From: DASVRA01 sp036388855
Lineage (GTDB): Bacteria; Pseudomonadota; Alphaproteobacteria; Caulobacterales; Caulobacteraceae
NCBI GenBank assembly: GCA_036388855.1
Contig: DASVRA010000037.1
Span: forward strand, 1-59,882
Length of the DNA: 59,882 bases
Reading direction: 5' to 3'
Shown here: piece after piece, positions 1-9,808 of the stretch
Layout: the number at the start of each line of letters is the position of its first letter
Position numbering within the stretch: position 1 is the first letter of the stretch
Made by a program: the position numbers and the translations under genes
Notes under the pieces: model-generated
Seen by the model: only the letters and a program-made list of their open reading frames with translations
Told to the model about the DNA's origin: nothing
Databases searched by the model: none

Positions 1-2776
1 GGTCGAGCTGTTCGAGGCCCGCTTCGACCCCGGCCGCACCGGGGACGTGCCCGCCGCCGCGGACGACCGCCGGGCGCGCACCACCTCGATCGAGGAGCGC
101 ATCGAGCGGCTGCTCGACGACGTGGCCAGCCTGGACTCCGACCGGATCCTGCGGTCCTACCTGACGGTGGTCAAGGCGACCCTGCGCACGAACTACTACC
201 AGGCCGACGACGAGGGCCTCAACAAGTCCTACATCTCCCTCAAGCTCGAGCCGGCGAGCATCCCGGACCTGCCCGAGCCGCGGCCGAAGTACGAGATCTT
301 CGTCTACTCGCCCCGGGTCGAGGGCGTGCACCTGCGCTTCGGTGCCGTGGCCCGCGGCGGTCTGCGCTGGTCCGACCGCCGCGACGACTTCCGCACCGAA
401 GTGCTGGGCCTGGTCAAGGCGCAGCAGGTCAAGAACGCGGTGATCGTCCCGGTCGGCTCCAAGGGCGGCTTCTTCCCCAAACAGCTGCCCCGAGGCGGCG
501 ACCGTGACGCCTGGCTGGCCGAGGGCGTGCGCGCCTACCGCACCTTCCTGCACGGCCTGCTGGACATCACCGACAACCTCGACCCCAAAGGCAAGGTGAT
601 CCGCCCGAAGGACGTGATCGCCCACGACGCGGATGACGCTTACCTGGTTGTGGCCGCCGACAAGGGCACGGCCACCTTCTCCGACATCGCAAACGGCATC
701 TCGGAAGAGTACGGCTTCTGGCTCGGCGACGCCTTCGCCTCCGGCGGCTCCCAGGGCTACGACCACAAGGCCATGGGCATCACCGCCCGGGGCGCCTGGG
801 AGGCGGTCAAGCGCCACTTCCGCGAACTCGGCAAGGACATCCAGGTCGAGCCCTTCACCTGCATCGGCGTCGGCGACATGTCCGGCGACGTGTTCGGCAA
901 CGGCATGCTGCTCTCCAAGCAGACCAAGCTGGTCGCCGCCTTCGACCACCGCGACATCTTCATCGACCCCGATCCGGACCCGGCGACGTCCTGGGCCGAG
1001 CGCGACCGCATGTTCACCCTGCCCCGCTCCTCCTGGCAGGACTACGACAAGACCCTGATCTCGGCCGGCGGCGGCGTGTTCTCGCGCAGCCTCAAGTCCA
1101 TTCCGCTGACCCCGCAGATTCAGGCGCTGCTCGGCGTCACCGACGCGGCTCTCGCCCCCACGGACCTGATCCGCGCCATCCTGAAAGCTCCCGCCGAACT
1201 CCTCTACCTCGGCGGCATCGGCACCTATGTGAAGGCCGAGGGCGAGCTCGACGTGCAGGTCGGCGACAAGGCCAACGACCCCGTGCGCGTCACCGCCGAC
1301 GAGCTGCAGGTAAAGGTGGTTGGTGAAGGCGCCAATCTCGGCCTCACCCAGGCCGGTCGCATCGCCTTCGCCAGGCTGGGCGGACGGATCAACACCGACG
1401 CCATCGACAACTCCGCCGGCGTCGACACCTCCGACCACGAGGTCAACATCAAGATCCTCACCGGCGCCCTCGAACGCGCCGGCAAGCTTGAGCGCCCCGC
1501 CCGCAACCAGCTCCTCGAATCCATGACCGAGGAGGTCGCCGCCCACGTCCTGCGCCACAACTACGAGCAGACCCTGGCGCTCAGCCTGCTGGAGGCCCGC
1601 TCCGCTACCGACCTGGACGCCCATGGAAAGTTCATGGATGAACTGTCCGCCGCCGGCCGCCTCGACCGCGCGGTGGAAGGCCTTCCCGACCCCAACGATG
1701 TCACCGTCCTCGCCGCCGCCGGCCAGGGCCTGACCCGTCCCGAACTGGCGGTGCTGCTGGCCTACGGCAAGCTCGAGCTGAAGACCGAGATTGTCGCCGG
1801 CAAGGCGGTGGACGACGCCTACTTCCAGCAAACCCTGGGGCGCTACTTCCCCGCCGCCATGGGCGAGTTCACCGCCGAGATGCGCCGCCACCCCCTGCGC
1901 CGCGAGATCATCTCGACGGTGATCGCCAACGATTTGGTCAACATGGCCGGGCCGACCTTCCCGATGCGCCTGCGCGCCGCCACCAGCTGCGGCGCCGACG
2001 CCCTTGTGGTCGCGTTCGAAGCCGCCCGCGCCGTGTTCCGCCTCCAGGAGGCCTGGCAGGCCGTCCACGCGCTCGACAACCACGCCCCCGCCGCCGTCCA
2101 AACGGCGCTGTACCAGGAACTGGTCCTGGTCCTGCGCCGCCAGACCTATTGGCTGGCCCGCCGCGCGGGCGGGGGCGGCAAGGTGACCGATCTGGTCGAA
2201 GCCTACCAGCCCGCCGCCGACGCGATCCGCGCCGAAGGCTCCGCGCTCCTCTCCGACTTCGAACGCGGAAAGGCCGAGGATCGCGCCCACGCCTACGCCG
2301 AGGCCGGCGCGCCCGAAGGCCTCGCCCGCTCGATCGCCGCGCTGCGCCCCCTGACCACCTCCTCCGACGTCGCCGACCTGGCGCGCCGCCATCGCCACGA
2401 CCTGCTGGAGACCGCTCGCCTCTACCACGCCGCCGGCGCCTGGTTCGGCTTCGACCGCCTGCGTTCGGCCGCCGGCCAGCTCGCCGCCGGCGACGCGTTC
2501 GAGCGCATGGCCGTCCGCCGCCTGATCGAGGATATGTTCGCCGAGCAGCGCACCATCACCCGCGCCATCCTTCAGTCCTCAAGGAGGGCTGACCTCTCCA
2601 CCCGCGAAGGCGCCGTCGCCGCCGTCGAAGCCTGGGCCAAGGCCCAAGGCGACCGCGCCGAAACCGCCCGCCGCACCCTCGACGAGATCGAAACTTCCTC
2701 CGGCGGCTGGAGCTTCGCCAAACTCACCATCGTCAACGCCGCCGTCGGCGAGGTGGCCGAGGCGGTTGAGGCTTAA
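1..2776 (+). CDS. gdhZ: NAD-specific glutamate dehydrogenase, large (GdhZ) type, C-terminal part
   Basis: The frame is open to the left edge, so the N-terminal part and true start lie outside; about 924 residues are visible, ending at TAA 2774-2776. The enzyme deaminates glutamate to 2-oxoglutarate and ammonium with NAD+. The conserved catalytic core is seen near nt 350-480 (ARGGLRWSDR, then VPVGSKGGFFPK with the substrate-binding lysines), followed near nt 860-910 by the Rossmann-like GVGDMSGDVFGNGML. The long C-terminal helical extension is typical of the roughly 180 kDa class rather than the short hexameric enzymes. In Caulobacter the orthologue GdhZ also binds FtsZ and stimulates its GTPase, linking nitrogen state to division; ftsZ itself is at the other end of this window. 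It converges on ubiB. Family assignment is firm; the FtsZ link is borrowed from Caulobacter. Confidence 0.95.
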   Translation, partial: VELFEARFDPGRTGDVPAAADDRRARTTSIEERIERLLDDVASLDSDRILRSYLTVVKATLRTNYYQADDEGLNKSYISLKLEPASIPDLPEPRPKYEIFVYSPRVEGVHLRFGAVARGGLRWSDRRDDFRTEVLGLVKAQQVKNAVIVPVGSKGGFFPKQLPRGGDRDAWLAEGVRAYRTFLHGLLDITDNLDPKGKVIRPKDVIAHDADDAYLVVAADKGTATFSDIANGISEEYGFWLGDAFASGGSQGYDHKAMGITARGAWEAVKRHFRELGKDIQVEPFTCIGVGDMSGDVFGNGMLLSKQTKLVAAFDHRDIFIDPDPDPATSWAERDRMFTLPRSSWQDYDKTLISAGGGVFSRSLKSIPLTPQIQALLGVTDAALAPTDLIRAILKAPAELLYLGGIGTYVKAEGELDVQVGDKANDPVRVTADELQVKVVGEGANLGLTQAGRIAFARLGGRINTDAIDNSAGVDTSDHEVNIKILTGALERAGKLERPARNQLLESMTEEVAAHVLRHNYEQTLALSLLEARSATDLDAHGKFMDELSAAGRLDRAVEGLPDPNDVTVLAAAGQGLTRPELAVLLAYGKLELKTEIVAGKAVDDAYFQQTLGRYFPAAMGEFTAEMRRHPLRREIISTVIANDLVNMAGPTFPMRLRAATSCGADALVVAFEAARAVFRLQEAWQAVHALDNHAPAAVQTALYQELVLVLRRQTYWLARRAGGGGKVTDLVEAYQPAADAIRAEGSALLSDFERGKAEDRAHAYAEAGAPEGLARSIAALRPLTTSSDVADLARRHRHDLLETARLYHAAGAWFGFDRLRSAAGQLAAGDAFERMAVRRLIEDMFAEQRTITRAILQSSRRADLSTREGAVAAVEAWAKAQGDRAETARRTLDEIETSSGGWSFAKLTIVNAAVGEVAEAVEA

Positions 2777-2788
2777 GACGCTTTTTTG

Positions 2789-2805
2789 ATCCGCTTCCCG
2801 CGGAT
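2789..2805. terminator. Small hairpin between convergent genes
   Basis: A 6-bp inverted repeat, ATCCGC with loop TTCCC then GCGGAT, lies in the 33-bp gap between the convergent gdhZ and ubiB stops. It is preceded on the + strand by six T residues rather than followed by them, so it is a weak candidate for a shared terminator. Confidence 0.3.
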
Positions 2806-2809
2806 GGCT

Positions 2810-4318
2810 TCAGAACACCAGCGCCGCCACCGCGAAAGCCAACCCCGAGACCGCCGCCCCGAGCGCGAACCACAGCAGCCGCGACGGCCGCTCCTCCACG
2901 TCCACCGCCACCACCGGCGCGGCCGGCGCCTCCAGCTTCTCGATCAGCGCCCGGCCGAGCCGCCGCGCGTCTTCCGCCACCCGCCGCGCCCGGGCCGGCG
3001 GCGACAGTTCATGCATGATGTATCGCCGCACCACCGGGTCGGCGGCGGCCCAGATGTTGTGGCCAGGGTCGATTCGGCGCGCCACGCCCTCCACCGTCAC
3101 CTGGGTCTTCTGCATCAAGACGAGCTCGGGCCGCAGCCGCATGTCGAACAGCGCGGTAATCTCGAACAGTTGCGCCAGCACCCCGCCCATCGACACCTGG
3201 GTCGCGTTGCGCCCGAAGATCGGCTCCCCCACCGCCCGCAGCGCCTGGGCAAAGGAGTCCACCGCGTGGTGCGAGGGCACGTAGCCGGCCTCGTAGTGCA
3301 CCTCGGCGATGCGCCGGTAATCGCGCTCCAGGAAACCATAGAGAATATCGGCCAGATAGCGTCGCTCGGGCCGCCCGAGCCGCCCGATGATGCCGTAGTC
3401 CACCGCCGTCAGCTGCGAGGGCGCGGCGACGAACAAATTGCCCTCGTGCAGGTCGGCATGAAACACCCCGTGCTCCAGCGCCTGGGCCAGGAACCCCCGG
3501 ATCAGGTTGTTGGCCAGCGTGACGCGGTCCAGCCCCGGCTGCTCCAGCGCCGCGGGGTCCGACAGCGGCAGCCCCTCGGCCCAGTCCAGCGTCAGCGCCC
3601 GCTTGCCCACGCCCTCCCACACCACCTCGGGCGCGCGCATGTAGCCGTCGCGCGCCATCACGCCCTTCAGCTCGTCCGCCCCCGCCGCCTCCAACCGCAG
3701 GTCCAGTTCCAGCTGCAGCGAACGCGCCACCGCCGCCACCAGCCCGCGCGGCTCCAACCGCCGCGCCTGCCGCCCGCCGAAGCGCTGGGCCAAGCCCGCG
3801 GCCAGGTTCATGGTGGCGATGTCCTGCGCCACCCGCCGCTCGATGCCCGGCCGCAGCACCTTCACCGCCACGCGGCGCCCGTCGTGCAGCACCGCCGGGT
3901 GCGCCTGCGCCAGCGACGCCGCCGCCACCGGCGGGCCGAACTCGGCGAACACGCTGGCCGCAGGCCGCCCCAGCGAGCGCTCCACCTGCGCCGTCGCCTC
4001 CTCCGTCGGGAAAGGCGGCAGCCGGTCCTTCAGCAGCGCCAAATCCTGCGCGAATTGCTGGCCGAAGATGTCGCCCCGCGTCGACATCAGCTGCCCGAGC
4101 TTGATCGCGGCCGGCCCCAGTTGCTCGAACGACGCCGCCAGCCGTTCCCCCGGCCGTCCCCGCCGTGCCTGCCGTCCTGCGAACAGACGGAAGAACCGGC
4201 CGAGCAGCCGCAGGTCCGGCGGCAGCAGCGGCTCGACCTCGCGCGGGATCAGCGCGTCGGCGCGGACCAGCGTCCAGCCGGCGCCGAGCAGGCGCGCGAA
4301 GGAACCGACGCCGCTCAC
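2810..4318 (-). CDS. ubiB: UbiB, atypical kinase/ATPase of ubiquinone biosynthesis
   Basis: A 502-residue membrane-associated ABC1/ADCK-family protein needed for efficient ubiquinone synthesis; it has ATPase activity and probably helps extract prenylated intermediates from the membrane. Visible are the family KxGQ motif (IKLGQ, residues 72-76), the alanine-rich loop that replaces the kinase glycine loop (AAASLAQAH, about 132-140), the VKVLRPG lysine, the catalytic HADLHEGN loop and the VDYG metal-binding motif. A hydrophobic C-terminal helix (about residues 481-502) is the usual membrane anchor. It starts 3 bp after the ubiE stop, so ubiE-ubiB is a two-gene operon, as in many alphaproteobacteria. 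Length matches the family. Confidence 0.95.
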   Translation of the reverse strand: MSGVGSFARLLGAGWTLVRADALIPREVEPLLPPDLRLLGRFFRLFAGRQARRGRPGERLAASFEQLGPAAIKLGQLMSTRGDIFGQQFAQDLALLKDRLPPFPTEEATAQVERSLGRPAASVFAEFGPPVAAASLAQAHPAVLHDGRRVAVKVLRPGIERRVAQDIATMNLAAGLAQRFGGRQARRLEPRGLVAAVARSLQLELDLRLEAAGADELKGVMARDGYMRAPEVVWEGVGKRALTLDWAEGLPLSDPAALEQPGLDRVTLANNLIRGFLAQALEHGVFHADLHEGNLFVAAPSQLTAVDYGIIGRLGRPERRYLADILYGFLERDYRRIAEVHYEAGYVPSHHAVDSFAQALRAVGEPIFGRNATQVSMGGVLAQLFEITALFDMRLRPELVLMQKTQVTVEGVARRIDPGHNIWAAADPVVRRYIMHELSPPARARRVAEDARRLGRALIEKLEAPAAPVVAVDVEERPSRLLWFALGAAVSGLAFAVAALVF

Positions 4319-4321
4319 GAG

Positions 4322-5080
4322 CTACAGCGCCCAGCCGTGGTGCAGCGCCACGACTCCGCCGGAATAGTTGGTCCAGCCGACCTGTTTGAACCCCGCCCGC
4401 CGCATCATCTCCGCCAGGCGGGGCTGGTCGGGGTGGCGGCGGATGCTCTCCACCAGATAGGCATAGGCCTCCCGGTCGTTCGCCACCGCCTGCCCGATGC
4501 GCGGGATCATCCGGAACGAATAGGCGTCGTAAGCCGCCCGCACCGCCCCCGAAGGCGGGCGCGAGAACTCCAGGCACAAGTAGCGCCCACCCGGCCGCAA
4601 CACCCGCCGCGCCTCCGCCAGCGCCGCTGCAATGTCGGTGACGTTCCGCAGCCCGAACGAGATCACATAGGCGTCGGCGCACCCGTCCGGCAGCGGCAGC
4701 CGCTGGGCGTCCCCCACCGACCAGAGGATTTCCGGCGCCCCGCCTCGCGCCACGCCCTCGCGCACCATCGCCGCGTCGAAATCCACCACCGCCACCCGCG
4801 CGTCCCGCCCGCCGCGCCGCAGCTGCGCCGCCCGCGCCCGGCCAGCGATCCGCCCCGCCATGTCTCCGGTGCCTCCGGCGCAGTCGACGATCACCTCGCC
4901 CGGCTGCGGATTCAACCGCGCCGCGGCCATGTCCTTCCAGACCCGGTGCAGCCCGCCCGACATCAGGTCGTTCATCAGGTCGTAGCGCCGCGCCACCCGG
5001 TCGAACACGCCGCGCACCAGCCCCGGCTTGTCCGCCGGGTCCACGTCCTGGTAGCCGAAGGGCACGGAGGTCTCTGACAT
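4322..5080 (-). CDS. ubiE: UbiE, demethylmenaquinone/ubiquinone C-methyltransferase
   Basis: A 252-residue SAM-dependent C-methyltransferase acting on 2-polyprenyl-6-methoxy-1,4-benzoquinol in ubiquinone synthesis. The N-terminal signature VFDRVARRYDLMND and the SAM-binding VDCAGGTGDM (glycine loop) are clear, as is the later ISFGLRNVTD motif. I place the start at ATG 5078-5080 because a GGAGG ribosome-binding site lies 5-6 bases upstream and the protein then begins SETSVPFGYQDV as in orthologues; a start 13 codons further up would lack this. It is the first gene of ubiE-ubiB and is divergent from the fused methyltransferase/esterase gene at 5173. Confidence 0.96.
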   Translation of the reverse strand: MSETSVPFGYQDVDPADKPGLVRGVFDRVARRYDLMNDLMSGGLHRVWKDMAAARLNPQPGEVIVDCAGGTGDMAGRIAGRARAAQLRRGGRDARVAVVDFDAAMVREGVARGGAPEILWSVGDAQRLPLPDGCADAYVISFGLRNVTDIAAALAEARRVLRPGGRYLCLEFSRPPSGAVRAAYDAYSFRMIPRIGQAVANDREAYAYLVESIRRHPDQPRLAEMMRRAGFKQVGWTNYSGGVVALHHGWAL

Positions 5081-5127
5081 CGGCGCCTCCTTAGCCGCCC
5101 GGCCCCTTGCCGTCACCACGCGCCGCC

Positions 5128-5152
5128 GGAACGCCGCTCCGCGCCCGCCGTT
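5128..5152 (+). promoter_or_regulatory. EcfG-type (general stress) promoter
   Basis: A perfect GGAAC (5128-5132), 16-bp spacer, CGTT (5149-5152) match to the EcfG/sigma-T consensus of alphaproteobacteria. It ends 20 bp before the GTG start of the downstream fused gene and just before its GGAGG (5163-5167), which fits a short leader. Confidence 0.65.
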
Positions 5153-5172
5153 CTCCCACGGCGGAGGTTACG

Positions 5173-7179
5173 GTGGCTGAACCCGAAATCCAGCGCGACC
5201 AGATGGTCGAGCGCCAGATCGCGCGCCGCGGCGTGCGCGATCCCCGCGTGCTCGACGCCATGCGCCGCACACCGCGCGAGCTGTTCGTCCCCCGCCCGCT
5301 GCGCGAATTCGCCTACGACGACAGCCCCCTGCCCATCGCCGAGGGGCAGACCATCTCTCAGCCCTACATCGTCGCCCTGATGCTGCAGGCCGCCGAGATC
5401 GATCCAGAGGACCGGGTGCTGGAGGTCGGGACCGGCTCCGGCTACGCCGCCGCCGTCCTCTCGCGCCTGGCCGGCCGCGTCTACACCATCGAACGCCATG
5501 CCGGCCTGACCGAGGCCGCCAGGACAGCGCTGGCCGAAGCCGGCTGCGCCAACGTTGAGGTCCGCCACGGCGACGGCACCCACGGCTGGCCTGAGGCCGA
5601 CCCCTTCGACGCGATTATCGTCTCCGCCGGCGGCCCCAAGGCGCCCGAGACCTTGCGCGAACAGCTCGCCATCGGCGGCCGTCTGGTGATCCCGATTGGC
5701 GAGAGCCGTCGGCGCCAGCGGCTGGTGAAGATCACCCGCGCCGGCCCCGACGACTACCGTGAGGAAGACCTCGGCGACGTCGCCTTCGTCCCACTGATCG
5801 GCGAGCACGGCTGGCGGGAGAAGCGCAGCTTCGCCTCCGACGCCGCCTCCAAGCTCAAAGGCGCCTTTTCCAAGAAGCGCGGCCTGCCCGGCCTGATCGC
5901 CCGCGCCGCCGAACCCCTGCCCGAGATTGAGGACCCCGCCTTCGCCGACGCCTTCGACCGCTTCGCGCAGGCCAAGGTGGTGCTGCTCGGCGAGGCCACC
6001 CACGGCACTTCGGAGTTCTACCGCGCCCGCGCCGCCATCACCCGGCGGCTGATCGAGAAACACGGCTTCACCATTGTCGCCGTCGAGGCCGACTGGCCTG
6101 ACGCCAAGAGCATCGACCGCTACGTCCGCTGGCTCCCCCACCGAATCGGCGAGGAGCCCGCCTTCCATCGTTTCCCGCAATGGATGTGGCGCAACCACGA
6201 GGTCCAGGACTTCGTCGACTGGCTGCGCGCCCACAATGCCGCCGTCGCCGAGCCGGAGCGCCGCGCCGGCTTCTTCGGCCTGGACCTCTACAGCCTCTCG
6301 GCCTCGATCTCCGAGGTGATCCATTACCTCGACGGCGTGGACCCGGAAACCGCCCAGGTGGCGCGCGAGCGCTACGGCTGCCTCACTCCGTGGCAGAAGG
6401 ACCCCGCCATCTACGGCCGCGCCGCGCTCAGCGGCGGCTATCCGAAGTGCGAAAAGGCGGTGCTGAAGATGCTGCGCGAGCTGATGAGCCGCCGGGGCGA
6501 ATACCTCGCCCAAGACGGCGAGAGCTTCCTCGACGCCGCCCAGAACGCGCGCCTGGTGGCGGCGGCGGAGCGCTACTACCGCGCCATGTACTACGGCTCG
6601 GCCGAAAGCTGGAACCTGCGCGACAGCCACATGTTCGAGACCCTCGAACAGCTGCTCGAGTCCCGCGGCCCCGAGGCCAAGGCCGTGGTCTGGGCCCACA
6701 ACTCCCACATCGGCGACGCCTCGGCCACCGAGATGGGCGTCTCGCGCGGCGAGCATAACCTGGGCCAGCTCTGCCGCGCCCGCTGGGGCGATGCCGCCGT
6801 CCTGATCGGCTTCGGCACCGACCGCGGCACGGTAGCCGCCGCCACCGATTGGGATGGTCAGATGGAGATCAAGCGCGTGCGCCCCTCCGAACCCGGCAGT
6901 TACGAACACCAGTGCGAGGAGTCCGGCGCCGGCCGGTTCCTGCTCGACCTGGGCGAGGGCGCCAACGAAGAGGCTCGTCACGAACTCCTAAGCCCGCGCC
7001 TGGAGCGCTTTATCGGCGTCATCTACCGCCCGCAAACCGAACTGCAGAGCCACTACATGGAGGCCTCGTTGCCCCAGCAGTTCGACGCCTGGGTGTGGTT
7101 CCCCGAAACCCACGCCGTCGCCCCCCTGCCGGCTGAGCCCTCGGGCGGCCTGCCTGACACCTACCCCTTCGGCCTCTAG
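5173..7179 (+). CDS. Protein-L-isoaspartate O-methyltransferase fused to erythromycin-esterase-like domain
   Basis: A two-domain protein of 668 residues. Residues 1 to about 215 are a PCMT domain, which methylates isoaspartate in damaged proteins: GQTISQPYIVALM, SAM-binding LEVGTGSGYAAAVL and the LVIPIGE strand are all present. From about residue 250 to the end is an EreA/EreC-like domain with the motif GEATHG (273-278, conserved Glu and His) and later AHNSHIGDA. Members of that family hydrolyse macrolide esters, but most chromosomal ones have unknown substrates, so no resistance is implied. GTG 5173 is chosen as start because GGAGG lies 5 bp upstream; a start at 5107 would run through the promoter. 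An EcfG promoter directly upstream suggests stress induction, fitting a protein-repair role. The same domain pair is known in other proteobacteria. Confidence 0.88.
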   Translation: MAEPEIQRDQMVERQIARRGVRDPRVLDAMRRTPRELFVPRPLREFAYDDSPLPIAEGQTISQPYIVALMLQAAEIDPEDRVLEVGTGSGYAAAVLSRLAGRVYTIERHAGLTEAARTALAEAGCANVEVRHGDGTHGWPEADPFDAIIVSAGGPKAPETLREQLAIGGRLVIPIGESRRRQRLVKITRAGPDDYREEDLGDVAFVPLIGEHGWREKRSFASDAASKLKGAFSKKRGLPGLIARAAEPLPEIEDPAFADAFDRFAQAKVVLLGEATHGTSEFYRARAAITRRLIEKHGFTIVAVEADWPDAKSIDRYVRWLPHRIGEEPAFHRFPQWMWRNHEVQDFVDWLRAHNAAVAEPERRAGFFGLDLYSLSASISEVIHYLDGVDPETAQVARERYGCLTPWQKDPAIYGRAALSGGYPKCEKAVLKMLRELMSRRGEYLAQDGESFLDAAQNARLVAAAERYYRAMYYGSAESWNLRDSHMFETLEQLLESRGPEAKAVVWAHNSHIGDASATEMGVSRGEHNLGQLCRARWGDAAVLIGFGTDRGTVAAATDWDGQMEIKRVRPSEPGSYEHQCEESGAGRFLLDLGEGANEEARHELLSPRLERFIGVIYRPQTELQSHYMEASLPQQFDAWVWFPETHAVAPLPAEPSGGLPDTYPFGL

Positions 7180-7290
7180 CCTCCAGCCAAGCCTCCCCGG
7201 CTTGCGAATAGGCTGGCGAAGGCGCCCAGGCGGAGCTTCCCGCCGCGCAGCCGGCGCCGCACCCGTCAGGCGGTAACGGAGCGACGAAGT

Positions 7291-9519
7291 CTATTTCGCC
7301 GCCGAAGCGCCGGTGGGGAAGCCGCGCTGTTCGAGGAGCGCGTTCACGTCCGGATCGCGCCCGCGGAACTCGCGGTACTGCTGCGCCTGATCCTTGGTGT
7401 CGCCTTCGGAGAGCATGTGCTTCATCTTGGCCGCCGTGGCCGGATCCCAGACGTTGCCCGTCTCCTCAAAGGCCTTCCACGCATCCGCGCCCATGGTGTC
7501 GGACCACAGGTACGAATAATAGCCCGCCGCGTAGCCGTCGTCGGCGAACACGTGGTTGAAGTGCGGCAGGCGGTGGCGCATCACCATCTGCCGGGGCGCC
7601 CCGATCTCTTGCATCGTCGTCCGCTCGAAGGCGTCTGCGTCGATCTTGCCGGTCGGGTCCATGTGCAGCTTCATGTCGACCAGGGCCGAGGTCAAGTATT
7701 CGCCGGTCGTGTAGCCCTGGTTGAACTTCTTGGCCGCGTTGACCTTGTCCAGCAGCGCCTTGGGCATCGGCTGGCCGGTCTTGTAGTGCCGGGCGAAGCG
7801 GTCGAGGATTTCCGGCGTCAGCACCCAGTTCTCGTGCACCTGGCTCGGGAACTCGACAAAGTCGGTGGAGACGTTGGTGCCGGCCAGGCCCTCGTAGGTG
7901 ACGTTGCTCATCAGGTCGTGCAGCGCGTGCCCGAACTCGTGGAACAGGGTCTCGGCGTCGTCGAGCGAGATCAGCACCGGCTCCCCAGCCGCGCCCTTGA
8001 CGAAGTTGTTGTTGTTGGAGACCAGCGGCGTCACCCGCACGCCGTAGTTGCTCTGCGAGCGGTAGGCGTTCTCCCAGGCGCCGGAGCGCTTACCTTCGCG
8101 GGCGAAGTAATCGCCGTAGAACAGGCCGATGTAGCGAGTTCCGTCATAAACCTCCCAGACCCGCACGCCGGGATGGAAGACCGGCACCTTGCCCGACACC
8201 TCCTTGAAGTTCAGGCCATAGAGCTTGTTGGCCATCCACATGGAGCCCTCGATCATCTTGTTGAGCTCGAAGTACGGCTTCAGCTCGTTCTGATCGAGGT
8301 CGTACTTCGCCTTGCGCACCTTCTCGGCGTAAAAGAGGTAGTCCCAGGGCTCAATGGTGATCCTGGCGCCTTCCTTGGCGGCGATCGCCTGCATGTCGGC
8401 CACCTCTTCGGCGATGCGCGCCTTGGTCGGGGTCCAGACGGTGTTCATCAGCGCCATGGCGCGCTCGGGCGTGGCGGCCATCTTGTCCGACAGCTTCCAC
8501 GCCGCGTAGTTTGGAAAGCCCAGCAGCTTCGCCCGCTCCTGACGCAGCGGCATGATCTTGGCGATGGTGGCGTTGGTGTCCTCGGCGTCGCCGTTGTCGC
8601 CGCGGTTCTTGAACGCGGTCCAGACCTTCTGGCGCAGGTCGCGGTTCGACGCGTAGGTCAGGAACGGATCGACGCTGGAGCGGGTGTTGGTGATGATCCA
8701 CTGGCCGGCCAGCTTCTTCTCGGTCGCGGCGGCGGCGAAGGAGTCGACCACCGGCTGCGGCACGCCCGCCAGCTGCGCCTTGTCCTCCACGGTGATGTAG
8801 GTCGCCTCGTCGGCCAGCACCTTCTGCGAGAACTGGGCGTAGAGGTTGGCGAGCTCCTGGTTGATCGCCTTCAGCCGCACCTTCTGCTCGGGCGTCAGCT
8901 TGGCGCCCTGGCGGGTGAAGCCGGTCCAGACGCGCCAGGTCAGGCGCTGCTGCTCGGGCGTCAGCCGGGCGCGGTTGTTGTAGACCGCGTCGATGCGGCG
9001 GAAGAGCTTCCCGTTCAGGATGATCTCGTCCTGGGCCGCGGCGAACCTGGGCGCCAGCTCGGTCTCCACCTTCTGCATCGCCGCGTCGTTCATGCTCGAG
9101 GTGAAGATGCCGTAGAGCGAACTCATCCGGCTGAACGCCTCGCCGGCCCGCTCCAGCGCCCCGATGGTGTTGTCGAAGGTCGGCGGGGCGGGGTTGTTGG
9201 CGATCGCCTCGATGTCGCGGTTGCGCAGCGCCAGCGCGCCCTCGAAGGCCGGCCCGAACTGCGCAGGCGTGACCTTGTCGAAGGCGGGCACGCCGCCGTA
9301 GGGCCCGGTCCACTCCGCCGCCACCGGGTTTGCGGCCAGCGCCGGGGGCAGGGGCGCTGAGGTGAAGCCGCTGGAGGAGGTCTGAGCGGGGCGCGAGGCG
9401 GGCGCGCGGCCGGCGGCGTCTGCCTGAGCCATCATGATCTGCGGGGCTGCGGCCGCGAGGCCGGAAAGGGCGGAGGCCAGCGCAAGGGCGGCCGCGCCGG
9501 CGAACAGGTTGGGGGCCAT
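7291..9519 (-). CDS. M3-family metallopeptidase, exported (dipeptidyl carboxypeptidase type)
   Basis: A 742-residue zinc peptidase of the thimet oligopeptidase/Dcp family that trims short peptides. The zinc motif HEFGH is near residue 527 with the downstream glutamate region expected for M3 (the stretch FPSQVHENW). An N-terminal hydrophobic segment (about residues 5-25, rich in Ala and Leu and ending in AAAAPQ) looks like a signal peptide, followed by a low-complexity Ala/Pro/Ser linker to about residue 65, so a periplasmic location is likely. It is monocistronic. The resemblance is closer to Dcp (carboxy-dipeptidase) than to OpdA, judged only by motif context. The 289 bp upstream (9520-9808) hold no gene I can support. 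Confidence 0.9.
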   Translation of the reverse strand: MAPNLFAGAAALALASALSGLAAAAPQIMMAQADAAGRAPASRPAQTSSSGFTSAPLPPALAANPVAAEWTGPYGGVPAFDKVTPAQFGPAFEGALALRNRDIEAIANNPAPPTFDNTIGALERAGEAFSRMSSLYGIFTSSMNDAAMQKVETELAPRFAAAQDEIILNGKLFRRIDAVYNNRARLTPEQQRLTWRVWTGFTRQGAKLTPEQKVRLKAINQELANLYAQFSQKVLADEATYITVEDKAQLAGVPQPVVDSFAAAATEKKLAGQWIITNTRSSVDPFLTYASNRDLRQKVWTAFKNRGDNGDAEDTNATIAKIMPLRQERAKLLGFPNYAAWKLSDKMAATPERAMALMNTVWTPTKARIAEEVADMQAIAAKEGARITIEPWDYLFYAEKVRKAKYDLDQNELKPYFELNKMIEGSMWMANKLYGLNFKEVSGKVPVFHPGVRVWEVYDGTRYIGLFYGDYFAREGKRSGAWENAYRSQSNYGVRVTPLVSNNNNFVKGAAGEPVLISLDDAETLFHEFGHALHDLMSNVTYEGLAGTNVSTDFVEFPSQVHENWVLTPEILDRFARHYKTGQPMPKALLDKVNAAKKFNQGYTTGEYLTSALVDMKLHMDPTGKIDADAFERTTMQEIGAPRQMVMRHRLPHFNHVFADDGYAAGYYSYLWSDTMGADAWKAFEETGNVWDPATAAKMKHMLSEGDTKDQAQQYREFRGRDPDVNALLEQRGFPTGASAAK

Positions 9520-9808
9520 GGGGAAGGCGTCTCCGGAAGTTTATGGCTTATGTGTTTGGCGCGCGAGAGAGCCGCGCGCAAGCGACTGCTCATTTGAGGC
9601 GTCCACCCTGCGCCCGCGATGCGGCGGACTTGCGGCGCTTTCGGCGCGAAGGCCGCCATGCCCGCCCTTTTCCATAAGCATGGATGGCAGCGCCGACGCG
9701 GTGCACGAGGATTCGGCCCCGCCATGGCTTCGAAAGCGATTACGTCGGTGATTGGGGTCACCCGCGGCGGCAGCGGATGATCGTCGACACCGCCGCCTGA
9801 CCGGAGGT

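Noticed and set aside
5113..6981. 622-codon minus-strand frame opposite the fused methyltransferase/esterase
   Set aside because: Val/Gly/Leu-rich shadow without family motifs.
7417..9360. 647-codon + strand frame opposite the M3 peptidase
   Set aside because: Shadow; the peptidase frame has signal peptide and HEFGH.
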